From an uncultured Lachnospiraceae bacterium (GTDB lineage: Bacteria; Bacillota; Clostridia; Lachnospirales; Lachnospiraceae): a stretch of 8,131 nt of DNA. A program made the translations under genes and the position numbers. The notes beneath the pieces were generated by a model. It did no database searches. It worked only from the letters and a program-made list of their open reading frames with translations, and was not told the origin of the DNA. This document shows positions 1 through 5,071 of the stretch, piece after piece (positions within the stretch are counted from its first letter, which is position 1; each line of letters starts with the position of its first letter). The stretch spans positions 1 to 8,131 of the forward strand of contig CACZPG010000312.1 of NCBI GenBank assembly GCA_902782965.1. Direction: 5' to 3'.

Positions 1-397
1 GTCTCCAGTACATGAAAAATATATATACAAGAGTTGTAAGTAATGTTGGAATCAGGATAGGAATAATTCTCGCAGGAATAAAACGCTTAAAAAAGTCCGG
101 CTTTGTTTTAGCACTTTTATACAGGCCATACCCTGAACAAAAGAAAAACATTGCCACCATCGGATAACCTGCTGTTACAAATATATCAAGCCCATGTCTG
201 ATGTAGCGGGGATTAAGCCACGATGCACATGTAGCCTGAGACATATGATGAAATACAATAATAACAGCACAAAAACCCAGATAAGCTTTAGTCTGATTGA
301 AAGACATATTCTCTTCGTTCCAGGTCTTCTTCTTACAAACCTTCGCCCCGAAAAAAAGTAAAACAACTAATGCAACATACCAAATGATTATCATCAT
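1..397 (-). CDS. Acyltransferase family 3 membrane protein, N-terminal 132 residues (partial)
   Basis: The gene runs off the left edge, so only its N-terminus is present and it lacks a stop here. Family members are multi-spanning membrane enzymes that move acyl (often acetyl) groups onto extracellular sugars or lipids. The visible piece fits: a hydrophobic segment at residues 3-18, a short basic stretch, then the family opening with a helix ending in VFHH (His50-His51, the position of the conserved histidine) and a second helix reading FFFCSGYGLYKS near residues 84-95, followed by a basic loop and a third hydrophobic segment near 111-129. Two in-frame ATG codons (starting at 397 and 394) lie 5 and 8 bases after a GGAGG at 407-403; the first is used here. 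The shorter minus-strand reading at 175-366 is another frame of the same DNA. The acceptor cannot be told. Confidence 0.8.
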   Translation of the reverse strand, partial: MMIIIWYVALVVLLFFGAKVCKKKTWNEENMSFNQTKAYLGFCAVIIVFHHMSQATCASWLNPRYIRHGLDIFVTAGYPMVAMFFFCSGYGLYKSAKTKPDFFKRFIPARIIPILIPTLLTTLVYIFFMYWR

Positions 398-492
398 CCA
401 TCCCTCCAGACACTACTTAAAATTCTTACTTAGAATAATGGATGAATGTATCTGAAATGTTTCATGGATTAGAATATATTTATAAAGAAGCC

Positions 493-521
493 TTGACACT
501 ATATCGCAGTAGCGATATAGT
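493..521 (+). promoter_or_regulatory. Sigma-A type promoter of the DUF3990/XRE operon
   Basis: A perfect -35 box TTGACA (493-498) is followed after exactly 17 bases by TATAGT (516-521). Transcription would start near 528, leaving a leader of about 25 bases before the AGGTGAG ribosome binding site (542-548) and the ATG at 555. It is the clearest promoter on the plus strand. Confidence 0.8.
498..521. promoter_or_regulatory. Perfect 10-bp inverted repeat between -35 and -10: likely operator
   Basis: ACTATATCGC (498-507) and GCGATATAGT (512-521) are exact reverse complements separated by AGTA. The element starts on the last base of the -35 box and ends on the last base of the -10 box, so a bound dimer would block RNA polymerase. 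The obvious candidate is the XRE protein encoded second in the operon, which would make it an autorepressor as in many toxin-antitoxin loci. The repeat is directly visible; the identity of the binder is inferred. I saw no second copy in the window. Confidence 0.72.
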
Positions 522-554
522 TATATTAACAACATTATAACAGGTGAGATAGCT

Positions 555-1241
555 ATGAATGATATAATATACCACGGATCAGAAAACATAATAAAACAAC
601 CTGTCTTTGGCAAGGGTTCATTATCAAATGATTATGGCCGAGGCTTTTATTGTACTGAAAGAATCGAACTTGCAAAAGAATGGGCTTGTAAAAACAATAC
701 TGATGGTTATGCAAATGCCTATTCAATAAATTATGATAATCTGAAAATTCTAAATCTTAACTCTCCGGAATATAGTGTTCTTAACTGGCTTGCAATTCTT
801 ACAGAAAATCGGACATACTGGCAAAAACACAGCATTGCTGAAGAGGCAAAAAAGTACTTGAAAGAACACTTTCTTATTGATACAAAACCTTACGACATAA
901 TCATCGGTTACCGTGCTGATGACTCATACTTTTCATTTGCTCAGGATTTTGTGTCTGGAACCATATCTCTCCGAAAACTAACTGAAGCTATGTCTCTTGG
1001 AAAGTTGGGAGAACAAGTTGTACTTATAAGTAAAAAAGCCTTTGAGCACATAACGTATACCGGCTATGAAAAAGCTGAAGCGAACATATATTATTCAAAG
1101 AAAAACGAACGCGATAAATCCGCCAGACGCGCTTACAGGAACACCCGTTCCTCTAATGATTCCATAAATGATATTTTTATGATTGATATCATGAGATTGA
1201 ATATCATATCAGGTGATGAAAGGTTAAAGAATCAGGTGTGA
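555..1241 (+). CDS. DUF3990-like protein, probable ADP-ribosyltransferase-fold toxin
   Basis: A 228-residue cytoplasmic protein without signal peptide or membrane segments. It shows the DUF3990 pattern: YHGS at residues 6-9, DYGRGFYCT at 26-34, a YDIIIGYRADDSYF block at 113-126 and LGEQVVLIS at 151-159. An early His-Gly, a G-x-G-F-Y-x-T strand and a late E/Q strand resemble the H-Y-E layout of ADP-ribosyltransferases, so His7, Tyr32 and Glu153/Gln154 are candidate NAD-site residues. The tail (182-200) is rich in Arg, Lys and Ser and could touch nucleic acid. The ATG lies 6 bases after AGGTGAG. The next gene overlaps or abuts its stop. A toxin role is inferred from family, operon partner and operator; no target can be named from the sequence. 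Confidence 0.75.
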   Translation: MNDIIYHGSENIIKQPVFGKGSLSNDYGRGFYCTERIELAKEWACKNNTDGYANAYSINYDNLKILNLNSPEYSVLNWLAILTENRTYWQKHSIAEEAKKYLKEHFLIDTKPYDIIIGYRADDSYFSFAQDFVSGTISLRKLTEAMSLGKLGEQVVLISKKAFEHITYTGYEKAEANIYYSKKNERDKSARRAYRNTRSSNDSINDIFMIDIMRLNIISGDERLKNQV

Positions 1242-1243
1242 TT

Positions 1244-1891
1244 ATGATTACAGCTTATTCAGATTTATATATAGATGATGCCACCAGAATATTAGGTGAT
1301 GCATTTGACTGGGCATGTAATACCCTGGAAATGAATATAGATGAATTTGCAGACAGATTCACAATTTCTTATATTTCTAAACAGTTTGCCATAGGAAATC
1401 CAACCTATGTCGCCGGTATGACCGGTTGCGAACTGGTACTCAAGATTTTAGATTTGGAAACTGTAGATAAGGAATTGGTAATGTATTTGGATAAATCCCC
1501 GGAATACTGGGTTGGGTATATCAGTGCATATTATCAATGGTATAGCAATGAAAGCTTTTCCACCATATATGATGCTATTCCTGCCTCTTCCATCCTGGAT
1601 ATGTACAAGCTATATCATGAAATGGATATCACTCAAAGTTTCAATGTATTCACTCAGGAAATCAGAAATAAGAATACTGCCACCCGACTTTCTATGTATA
1701 GGCACTTAATGGGACTGTCTCAATCTGAATTATCCCGGGAATCGGGTGTCCCGCTCAGACAGATCCAGCTTTTTGAACAAAGGCAGCGGGATATCAATAA
1801 CGCTAAATTATCTACCGTCTACATGCTTAGTAAAGCTCTCAATTGTAGTGTAGAACAATTATTTGAAAAAACGGGACCCGGTTCTTCATGA
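1244..1891 (+). CDS. XRE-family DNA-binding protein, probable antitoxin and autorepressor
   Basis: A 215-residue protein in two parts. The C-terminal third (about residues 147-208) is a Cro/CI helix-turn-helix: RLSMYRHLMGLSQSELSRES, then GVPLRQIQLFEQ as recognition region and a final SKALNCSVEQLFE helix. The N-terminal two thirds is helical and contains an FDWACNTL segment and an IGNPTYVAGMTGCELV segment; I recognise this style from regulators paired with DUF3990 proteins but cannot name a Pfam family, and it is the likely toxin-binding part. ATG 1244 is chosen because AGGTG (1234-1238) sits 5 bases before it; a GTG at 1238 overlapping the upstream TGA would add two residues but has a badly spaced binding site. 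Its last codons lie within the terminator hairpin. Likely binds the 498-521 repeat and neutralises the upstream protein. Confidence 0.75.
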   Translation: MITAYSDLYIDDATRILGDAFDWACNTLEMNIDEFADRFTISYISKQFAIGNPTYVAGMTGCELVLKILDLETVDKELVMYLDKSPEYWVGYISAYYQWYSNESFSTIYDAIPASSILDMYKLYHEMDITQSFNVFTQEIRNKNTATRLSMYRHLMGLSQSELSRESGVPLRQIQLFEQRQRDINNAKLSTVYMLSKALNCSVEQLFEKTGPGSS

Positions 1892-1901
1892 ACCGAGTCC
1901 C
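1873..1901. terminator. Bidirectional intrinsic terminator between convergent genes
   Basis: Arms 1873-1884 (GGGACCCGGTTC) and 1890-1901 (GAACCGAGTCCC) pair over 12 positions with one mismatch around a 5-base loop. On the minus strand the stem is followed by six T residues (1871-1866), a strong terminator for the 682-residue gene ending at 1911. On the plus strand the trailing tract is poor, but the hairpin still closes the DUF3990/XRE operon; its left arm encodes the last residues of the XRE protein and the TGA (1889-1891) opens the right arm. Confidence 0.85.
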
Positions 1902-1910
1902 TCATCATTT

Positions 1911-3959
1911 CTACTGATTCATCAGCTTCATCAGCTTCTCCACATCATACTCTCTTATGACTGTCACATCTTCTGCACACTCAACTTCCTTGTCTGTTAC
2001 GACTACCTCAGCTTCTGATATATCAGTTACCACTTCGGTTGCCATCATCTCAAAGAAGGAGGCTACATTTATTATGTCAGTCACGTGGAAATAATCTATC
2101 AGGAAGTTCATGTCGGTTGTGCCTGCTACCGTTACTGAACTGTTCCTTGCCTTGTTCAGCCAGATGAAATCATTTGTCCTTAGATCCAGTCCAAACAGAT
2201 ATGCAAAGGTGCTGTCCGCATTAACCATGAAGGCTGACTTAACTGTCTTAGGCTCGTACACTTCTCCGGAGTCCTCCAGGTCTCTGGTCATGTAACCGGC
2301 CTTACAGAAACACTTGTCAAAAGGCACACGTGAATAGACATTGTCACAGAATATCATGTAGTGCACCTTTGGATACATTTCTCTGAACTTATCCATATCG
2401 ATATCGAAGTACTCTGAGCCACCATTGTAACCGCTGGTCTCGTCACCTGAGTAGGTGATGGCGCCTGACTGCTTTCCTGCCATGGTTCTCCATGAGAACT
2501 CAGTTCTGTTTCCATCATCATCTATTCCAAATACCGAAAGGTCGATATCGTTAACCTTCTCCCAATAGGTGAAAGCACGAAGCTTCTTCGTCTCAGGTAT
2601 ATGGATTCTTGAACCACAGGTAAGTACTCCAAAACCACCCTGGGAAGTATTCTCCTGAAGTGGAAGTGCATAGTTGGCCATGTCCGGATCGATATATACC
2701 TTACCCAATCTTTCCTTCAGCACAGTCTTCAGATTAGCCAAAACACCTGAAGCAAGCATATTGGCCTGGCCCTCAGTAATGAAGGACTTTCTCTTCGCCT
2801 GCTCCTCCTTGGTCTCGGTATGTACCCTCAGCTTGTTATACTTTGTGAACTTAAAGCTTCTTGCAGTGCCTCCATTTCTATGCTGTGAATACTGGATAAG
2901 CAGTTGGAGCAGAACTATAACATTCTTAGTTTCCATGCAGTTAAGTATGTACTGCATATCCTCCAGAGACTCGCATCTGCTTATGATGTAATTCAGATTT
3001 CTAAGCACAGCTGCTGAACCCTTACCGGACTTAAGCGCATCCACTGCGGCCTTGATATTCTTCTCAGCCATAGCTCTTTCGAACTCTGAATAAACAGAAT
3101 TATTTCCGTTACCTCTTATGGCATCTACAAAGCTTCTGGCCTCGGGAGTCTTTGCAGTGTAATGAATGTGATGAAGCAGACCATTCCACAGCTTCTTCTT
3201 CTCAAAGCAGTTTCTGATATCACATCTTCCGGACAGGAACATCTGATCTATCACCTTTGTGATAAACTTTCTGTCCTGGTTCTTCAGATTCAGCTTCTTT
3301 ATGTTTGTATTACTATACTCCTGAAAGTTTATCTCATCCACAAGTCTGATTACATCAGACATGGAAATATATTCTGCAAATCTCAGATTACGAGTATCCA
3401 TCAGAAGCTTGATACATGTATTCTTTGAAGCTATATCTTCTACTGTGAAATCATAATCAATGATAAATGATTCCACCAGTCCAAACTGATCATCACTGAG
3501 TGGTCTGGTACCTGCCAGCAGGTCAGAGACTATCTCACCAAGAACAGCCACTGCGTCCTCCTCAGTAATAACAGCGAATTCTCTGATATCCGCATTCTCC
3601 TTAAATGCAGTTCTTTCAAACTGCTCTTCGAAAAGAGAATGTCCTGCCTCGGAAAAGTTTCCAAAGCCATAGGTTACTGTATAATGTACCAGCTGATCGA
3701 AAAGCAGCTGATCAGCTGTGAGCTCTCTTACTGTATCAGGAAAACCTCTGTAGAAAGGCTCCGGTACATTTTCACCCAGCTGCTCAGATACATATCTGAT
3801 CATGTCACGGGTAACAAGCTTCTCACCCTCTGTTACTCTGATATTGAAAAGATTTGCAAGAGTGAAGAGAATCTCAAAATGATTCTCTTTAGCTTCTGCA
3901 GTATTCTCTGCTATCAGGTAATGCTTATTAAATAGATAATTCTTATATAAAGTATTCAT
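1911..3959 (-). CDS. MXAN_6230/SCO0854-like helical protein with C-terminal TerD-like domain
   Basis: A 682-residue soluble protein. Residues 1-115 are helical and include EPFYRGFPDTV (67-77), a signature I associate with the MXAN_6230/SCO0854 family. Residues about 125-360 look like helical repeats, with LWNGLLHHIH (257-266) and AAVLRNLNYIISR (316-328), the latter reminiscent of the LLRNL segment of TROVE (Ro60) domains. GKVYIDPD (419-426) leads into a TerD-like beta domain at about 459-640 with DIDLS (471-475), YSGDETSG (503-510) and GGSEYFDID (513-521); the acidic residues match the calcium-binding positions of TerD proteins. The RING-type cysteine cluster of actinobacterial relatives is absent: no CxxC pair exists. 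The start follows GAGG at 3967-3964. The gene lies directly downstream of three structured RNAs, the most likely ligands. RNA binding is inference; membership of the family is my recognition by motif. Confidence 0.75.
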   Translation of the reverse strand: MNTLYKNYLFNKHYLIAENTAEAKENHFEILFTLANLFNIRVTEGEKLVTRDMIRYVSEQLGENVPEPFYRGFPDTVRELTADQLLFDQLVHYTVTYGFGNFSEAGHSLFEEQFERTAFKENADIREFAVITEEDAVAVLGEIVSDLLAGTRPLSDDQFGLVESFIIDYDFTVEDIASKNTCIKLLMDTRNLRFAEYISMSDVIRLVDEINFQEYSNTNIKKLNLKNQDRKFITKVIDQMFLSGRCDIRNCFEKKKLWNGLLHHIHYTAKTPEARSFVDAIRGNGNNSVYSEFERAMAEKNIKAAVDALKSGKGSAAVLRNLNYIISRCESLEDMQYILNCMETKNVIVLLQLLIQYSQHRNGGTARSFKFTKYNKLRVHTETKEEQAKRKSFITEGQANMLASGVLANLKTVLKERLGKVYIDPDMANYALPLQENTSQGGFGVLTCGSRIHIPETKKLRAFTYWEKVNDIDLSVFGIDDDGNRTEFSWRTMAGKQSGAITYSGDETSGYNGGSEYFDIDMDKFREMYPKVHYMIFCDNVYSRVPFDKCFCKAGYMTRDLEDSGEVYEPKTVKSAFMVNADSTFAYLFGLDLRTNDFIWLNKARNSSVTVAGTTDMNFLIDYFHVTDIINVASFFEMMATEVVTDISEAEVVVTDKEVECAEDVTVIREYDVEKLMKLMNQ

Positions 3960-3968
3960 ATTTCCTCA

Positions 3969-3999
3969 CTTTCTATATGCCGGATCATGAGATAGAAAG
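3969..3999 (-). promoter_or_regulatory. Leader hairpin just before the ribosome binding site of the TerD-like gene
   Basis: On the minus strand CTTTCTAT (3999-3992) pairs perfectly with ATAGAAAG (3976-3969) around a 15-base loop, one base before the GTGAGG binding site. The same CTTTCT is also the 3' outer strand of the third structured RNA, so the two pairings exclude each other. This could couple RNA folding or processing to translation of the downstream protein. The pairing is visible; a regulatory role is inferred. Confidence 0.45.
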
Positions 4000-4099
4000 A
4001 CGCTGATCATATTGCCGGATTATAAAAATGCAACATCAATGATTAAATCATTGATACATGCTAGAAATGAAGTAAATCCGACTAGCTGTCTGTCTTTCT
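3994..4099 (-). ncRNA. Structured RNA module 3 (Y-RNA-like scaffold with plain hairpin insert)
   Basis: Read on the minus strand: outer strand AGAAAGAC (4099-4092), AGCTA (4087-4083), inner helix strand GTCGGATT (4082-4075), TACTTC (4074-4069), an insert, then the matching strand AATCCGGC (4021-4014; one G-U pair), AATAT (4013-4009) and outer strand GTCTTTCT (4001-3994). The insert contains an 8-bp hairpin, ATCAATGA (4055-4048) against TCATTGAT (4042-4035), loop TTTAA. There is no tRNA-like arm. It shares AGCTA and TACTTC with modules 1 and 2 while the helix sequence differs, which supports a real fold. It ends about 35 bases before the start of the TerD-like gene and may form part of its leader. 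Confidence 0.55.
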
Positions 4100-4328
4100 G
4101 ATTTCATGATCAAGCATATACACTAAATATCTTGCCACTGTTTACAGGATTCGAACCTGCCGTTTACCAGGCAATAAGAAGTAAGTGGCAATAGCTGTGT
4201 TTTTATTGACGATATCAGCACATTATTCTGGTGCTCTACCACTGAGCTACAACCTCCGAAGAAGCTGGCGGGACTCGAACCCGCGACACCCACCGTGGAA
4301 AGGAATGAAGTAAATGTACTTAGCTGTC
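4069..4328 (-). repeat. Three dispersed copies of a 22-nt motif marking the structured RNAs
   Basis: On the plus strand GAAGTAA[AG]T, a variable block, then TAGCTGT[CG] occurs at 4307-4328, 4178-4199 and 4069-4090, each 22 bases long. The ends are conserved and the middle (about 7 bases) is not; in each copy the variable bases pair with a block 59-96 bases further downstream on the minus strand. This is the pattern of a repeated RNA structure rather than of a mobile or CRISPR repeat. Start-to-start spacing is 129 and 109 bases. Confidence 0.8.
4120..4200 (-). ncRNA. Structured RNA module 2 (Y-RNA-like scaffold with T-arm-like insert)
   Basis: Minus-strand order: outer ACAC (4200-4197), AGCTA (4196-4192), inner helix TTGCCACT (4191-4184), TACTTC (4183-4178), insert, matching strand AGTGGCAA (4139-4132, eight perfect pairs), GATAT (4131-4127), outer GTGT (4123-4120). 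The insert holds a tRNA T-arm look-alike: GCAGG (4160-4156), loop TTCGAAT (4155-4149), CCTGT (4148-4144). Just before it TGGTAAAC (4169-4162) could be a D-loop-like element closed by GCC/GGC, competing with the first pairs of the T stem. No acceptor stem or second half exists, so it is not a tRNA. It begins only four bases after module 1 ends. Confidence 0.62.
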
Positions 4329-4331
4329 AAT
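4205..4331 (-). ncRNA. Structured RNA module 1: YrlA-like Y RNA with circularly permuted tRNA mimic
   Basis: Scaffold on the minus strand: outer ATTGAC (4331-4326) with GTCAAT (4210-4205), AGCTA (4325-4321), inner helix AGTACATT (4320-4313) with AATGTGCT (4224-4217), TACTTC (4312-4307), GATATC (4216-4211). The insert is a tRNA read in permuted order: T stem GCGGG/CCCGC with loop TTCGAGT (4284-4268); acceptor strand CAGCTTC (4267-4261); tetraloop TTCG (4260-4257); acceptor strand GAGGTTG (4256-4250), all seven positions pairing with two G-U; linker TA; D arm GCTC-AGTGGTA-GAGC (4247-4233). GGT (4290-4288) and ACC (4232-4230) can close the base where an anticodon stem would sit. Bacterial YrlA-type Y RNAs have this closed-acceptor tRNA-like module. 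Those bind Rsr/Ro60; here the neighbour is a TerD-like protein. Confidence 0.75.
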
Positions 4332-4344
4332 GATTCACTGTATA

Positions 4345-4400
4345 TGAGATACCTCAAAACACTGCTTACAGTTTGTTTTTTGATATCTCATGATATCTCA
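4345..4400 (-). other. Hairpin with a duplicated arm between the XRE gene and the RNA array
   Basis: On the minus strand TGAGATA (4390-4384) pairs with TATCTCA (4351-4345); inside, AAAAC and ACTG pair with GTTTT and CAGT around loop TAAG. TGAGATATCA is present twice in tandem (4400-4391 and 4390-4381), so either copy can form the outer stem; the first copy contains the stop codon of the XRE gene. There is no T-run after the stem on the minus strand, so it is not a plain terminator. It may be an RNA processing site or 5' cap structure for the RNA array. Confidence 0.5.
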
Positions 4401-4652
4401 CGCTGACTTGCGTACGTCGTCTTCATACTGTGTCGCAATGATTTCATCCATCGTCACACCGAAGACCTGCGCAAGTACAACCAGGTTGTCAATTGTTGGA
4501 AGTGCCACACCTCTCTGCCACTTGTAAATGGCCTGTGGTGTTGCAAATCCGAATATTCCCTGCAGATCTGCAACTGTCAGACCTGCTCTCTTACGAAGTA
4601 CAGTAATATTTCTGCCTGTACCAGTCATATCTATCATTGGAATCATATTCAT
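4398..4652 (-). CDS. Small XRE-family helix-turn-helix regulator
   Basis: An 84-residue protein that is almost entirely one Cro/CI domain: ITVLRKRAGLTVADLQGIFG (16-35), recognition region FATPQAIYKWQRGVALPT (36-53) and a closing helix NLVVLAQVFGVTMDEII (56-72). It is a likely local repressor acting as a dimer. The start at 4652 is set by AGGAGG (4664-4659) six bases upstream; the frame stays open to an ATG at 4820, but that extension has no good binding site, spans a hairpin and an 11-base direct repeat, and is low-complexity basic sequence. It sits between the 46-residue gene and the three structured RNAs on the same strand, so it probably belongs to the same transcript and may control its promoter (5072-5107). 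Confidence 0.8.
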   Translation of the reverse strand: MNMIPMIDMTGTGRNITVLRKRAGLTVADLQGIFGFATPQAIYKWQRGVALPTIDNLVVLAQVFGVTMDEIIATQYEDDVRKSA

Positions 4653-4722
4653 CTTTCTCCTCCTCTTCAACAAATTAAAACTGTTCGTTACCATCCTCTG
4701 ACGGCCATCCCCCATCGTTATA

Positions 4723-4757
4723 CTGAAGCTCCTGCCGAGGCTTCTTCTGAAGCTCCT
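4723..4757 (-). repeat. Direct repeat of 11 bases in the leader of the small XRE gene
   Basis: CTGAAGCTCCT occurs at 4723-4733 and 4747-4757 (plus strand), start-to-start 24 bases. The intervening GAGGCTTC can pair with the first copy, giving an alternative hairpin. It lies in the 179-base gap between the 46-residue gene and the XRE gene. Function unknown. Confidence 0.5.
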
Positions 4758-4770
4758 AATTAACGAAAAC

Positions 4771-4802
4771 AGCCGCTTATCTCTCTTATGGGATAAGCGG
4801 CT
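4771..4802 (-). terminator. 11-bp hairpin with short T-run: probable (partial) terminator or attenuator
   Basis: AGCCGCTTATC (4771-4781) and GATAAGCGGCT (4792-4802) are perfect complements around a 10-base loop. On the minus strand the stem is followed by GTTTTC, a short T-run. It begins 30 bases after the stop of the 46-residue gene, so it would end or reduce that transcript before the XRE gene, whose expression would then need readthrough or an own promoter that I could not identify. Confidence 0.6.
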
Positions 4803-4831
4803 TCTAAACAATGTATTCATACAAAACGATC

Positions 4832-4972
4832 CTATTTTCGCCGTTTCTTCCCACTATATTTATAGCCACTTATCACATATTCGCACGCAAAATCAAAGCT
4901 CTGCTTAAACGAATCACGCAGTGCTGTCCCGATATTTCTATTTAGTTCTTTTGTAAATAACGGCGCGAACAT
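4832..4972 (-). CDS. Small basic protein of 46 residues, unknown function
   Basis: The reading frame starts MFAPLFTKELNRN and ends SGYKYSGKKRRK. The ATG at 4972 has AAAGGA (4984-4979) six bases upstream, a strong and correctly spaced site, and a good promoter lies about 100 bases before it. An alternative ATG at 4977 in another frame stops after 11 codons. The protein has an amphipathic middle (about residues 10-38, helix-like) and a very basic C-terminus (KKRRK), which suggests nucleic acid contact, but I know no family for it. It is the first gene of the locus that also holds the XRE regulator, the three structured RNAs and the TerD-like protein. No transmembrane segment or signal peptide is evident. 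Confidence 0.6.
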   Translation of the reverse strand: MFAPLFTKELNRNIGTALRDSFKQSFDFACEYVISGYKYSGKKRRK

Positions 4973-4987
4973 TTCATTTCCTTTCCT

Positions 4988-5012
4988 GCATTATCATATA
5001 AAAATATAATGC
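4988..5012 (-). promoter_or_regulatory. AT-rich leader hairpin before the 46-residue gene
   Basis: GCATTAT (4988-4994) and ATAATGC (5006-5012) are perfect complements with an 11-base AT loop. On the minus strand the stem ends directly before the AGGAAAGGA ribosome binding region (4987-4979), so it may influence translation. On the plus strand it is followed by TTTTT, but no plus-strand gene needs a terminator here. Confidence 0.35.
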
Positions 5013-5071
5013 ATTTTTATTACCTGATATGTGGCATTAACAGAGCTTCTCTGCTATCTCCCAACATATAT

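Noticed and set aside
175..366. 63-residue minus-strand frame
   Set aside because: Shadow of the acyltransferase gene, which is open from 397 to the left edge in another frame with a recognisable family sequence.
1238..1891. GTG start at 1238 for the XRE antitoxin gene
   Set aside because: Its nearest purine-rich site is about 14 bases away, while the ATG at 1244 has AGGTG five bases upstream. The difference is two residues.
2110..3935. Several plus-strand frames opposite the TerD-like gene (2110-2295, 2674-2991, 3162-3428, 3639-3935)
   Set aside because: No ribosome binding sites or family resemblance; they are antisense shadows of a well supported gene.
1911..3959. Rsr/Ro60 (TROVE plus von Willebrand A) protein
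   Set aside because: No MIDAS-type DxSxS motif is present and the C-terminus reads as TerD-like; the TROVE resemblance is limited to a short LRNL stretch and would need profile comparison.
4120..4290. Ordinary tRNA genes on the minus strand (T arms at 4268-4284 and 4144-4160, D arm at 4233-4247)
   Set aside because: The D-arm half at 4256-4233 has no downstream acceptor partner; its acceptor strand pairs only with the upstream CAGCTTC, giving a permuted, loop-closed module with no anticodon arm. The second T arm has no 5' half at all.
4069..4328. CRISPR array
   Set aside because: Only three copies, imperfect in the middle, with spacing of 129 and 109 bases; the variable centre pairs with downstream sequence in each copy, so these are RNA structures.
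4398..4820. 140-residue version of the small XRE protein
   Set aside because: The extra 56 residues cross a perfect hairpin and a direct repeat, lack a binding site at 4820, and a much better site precedes the ATG at 4652.
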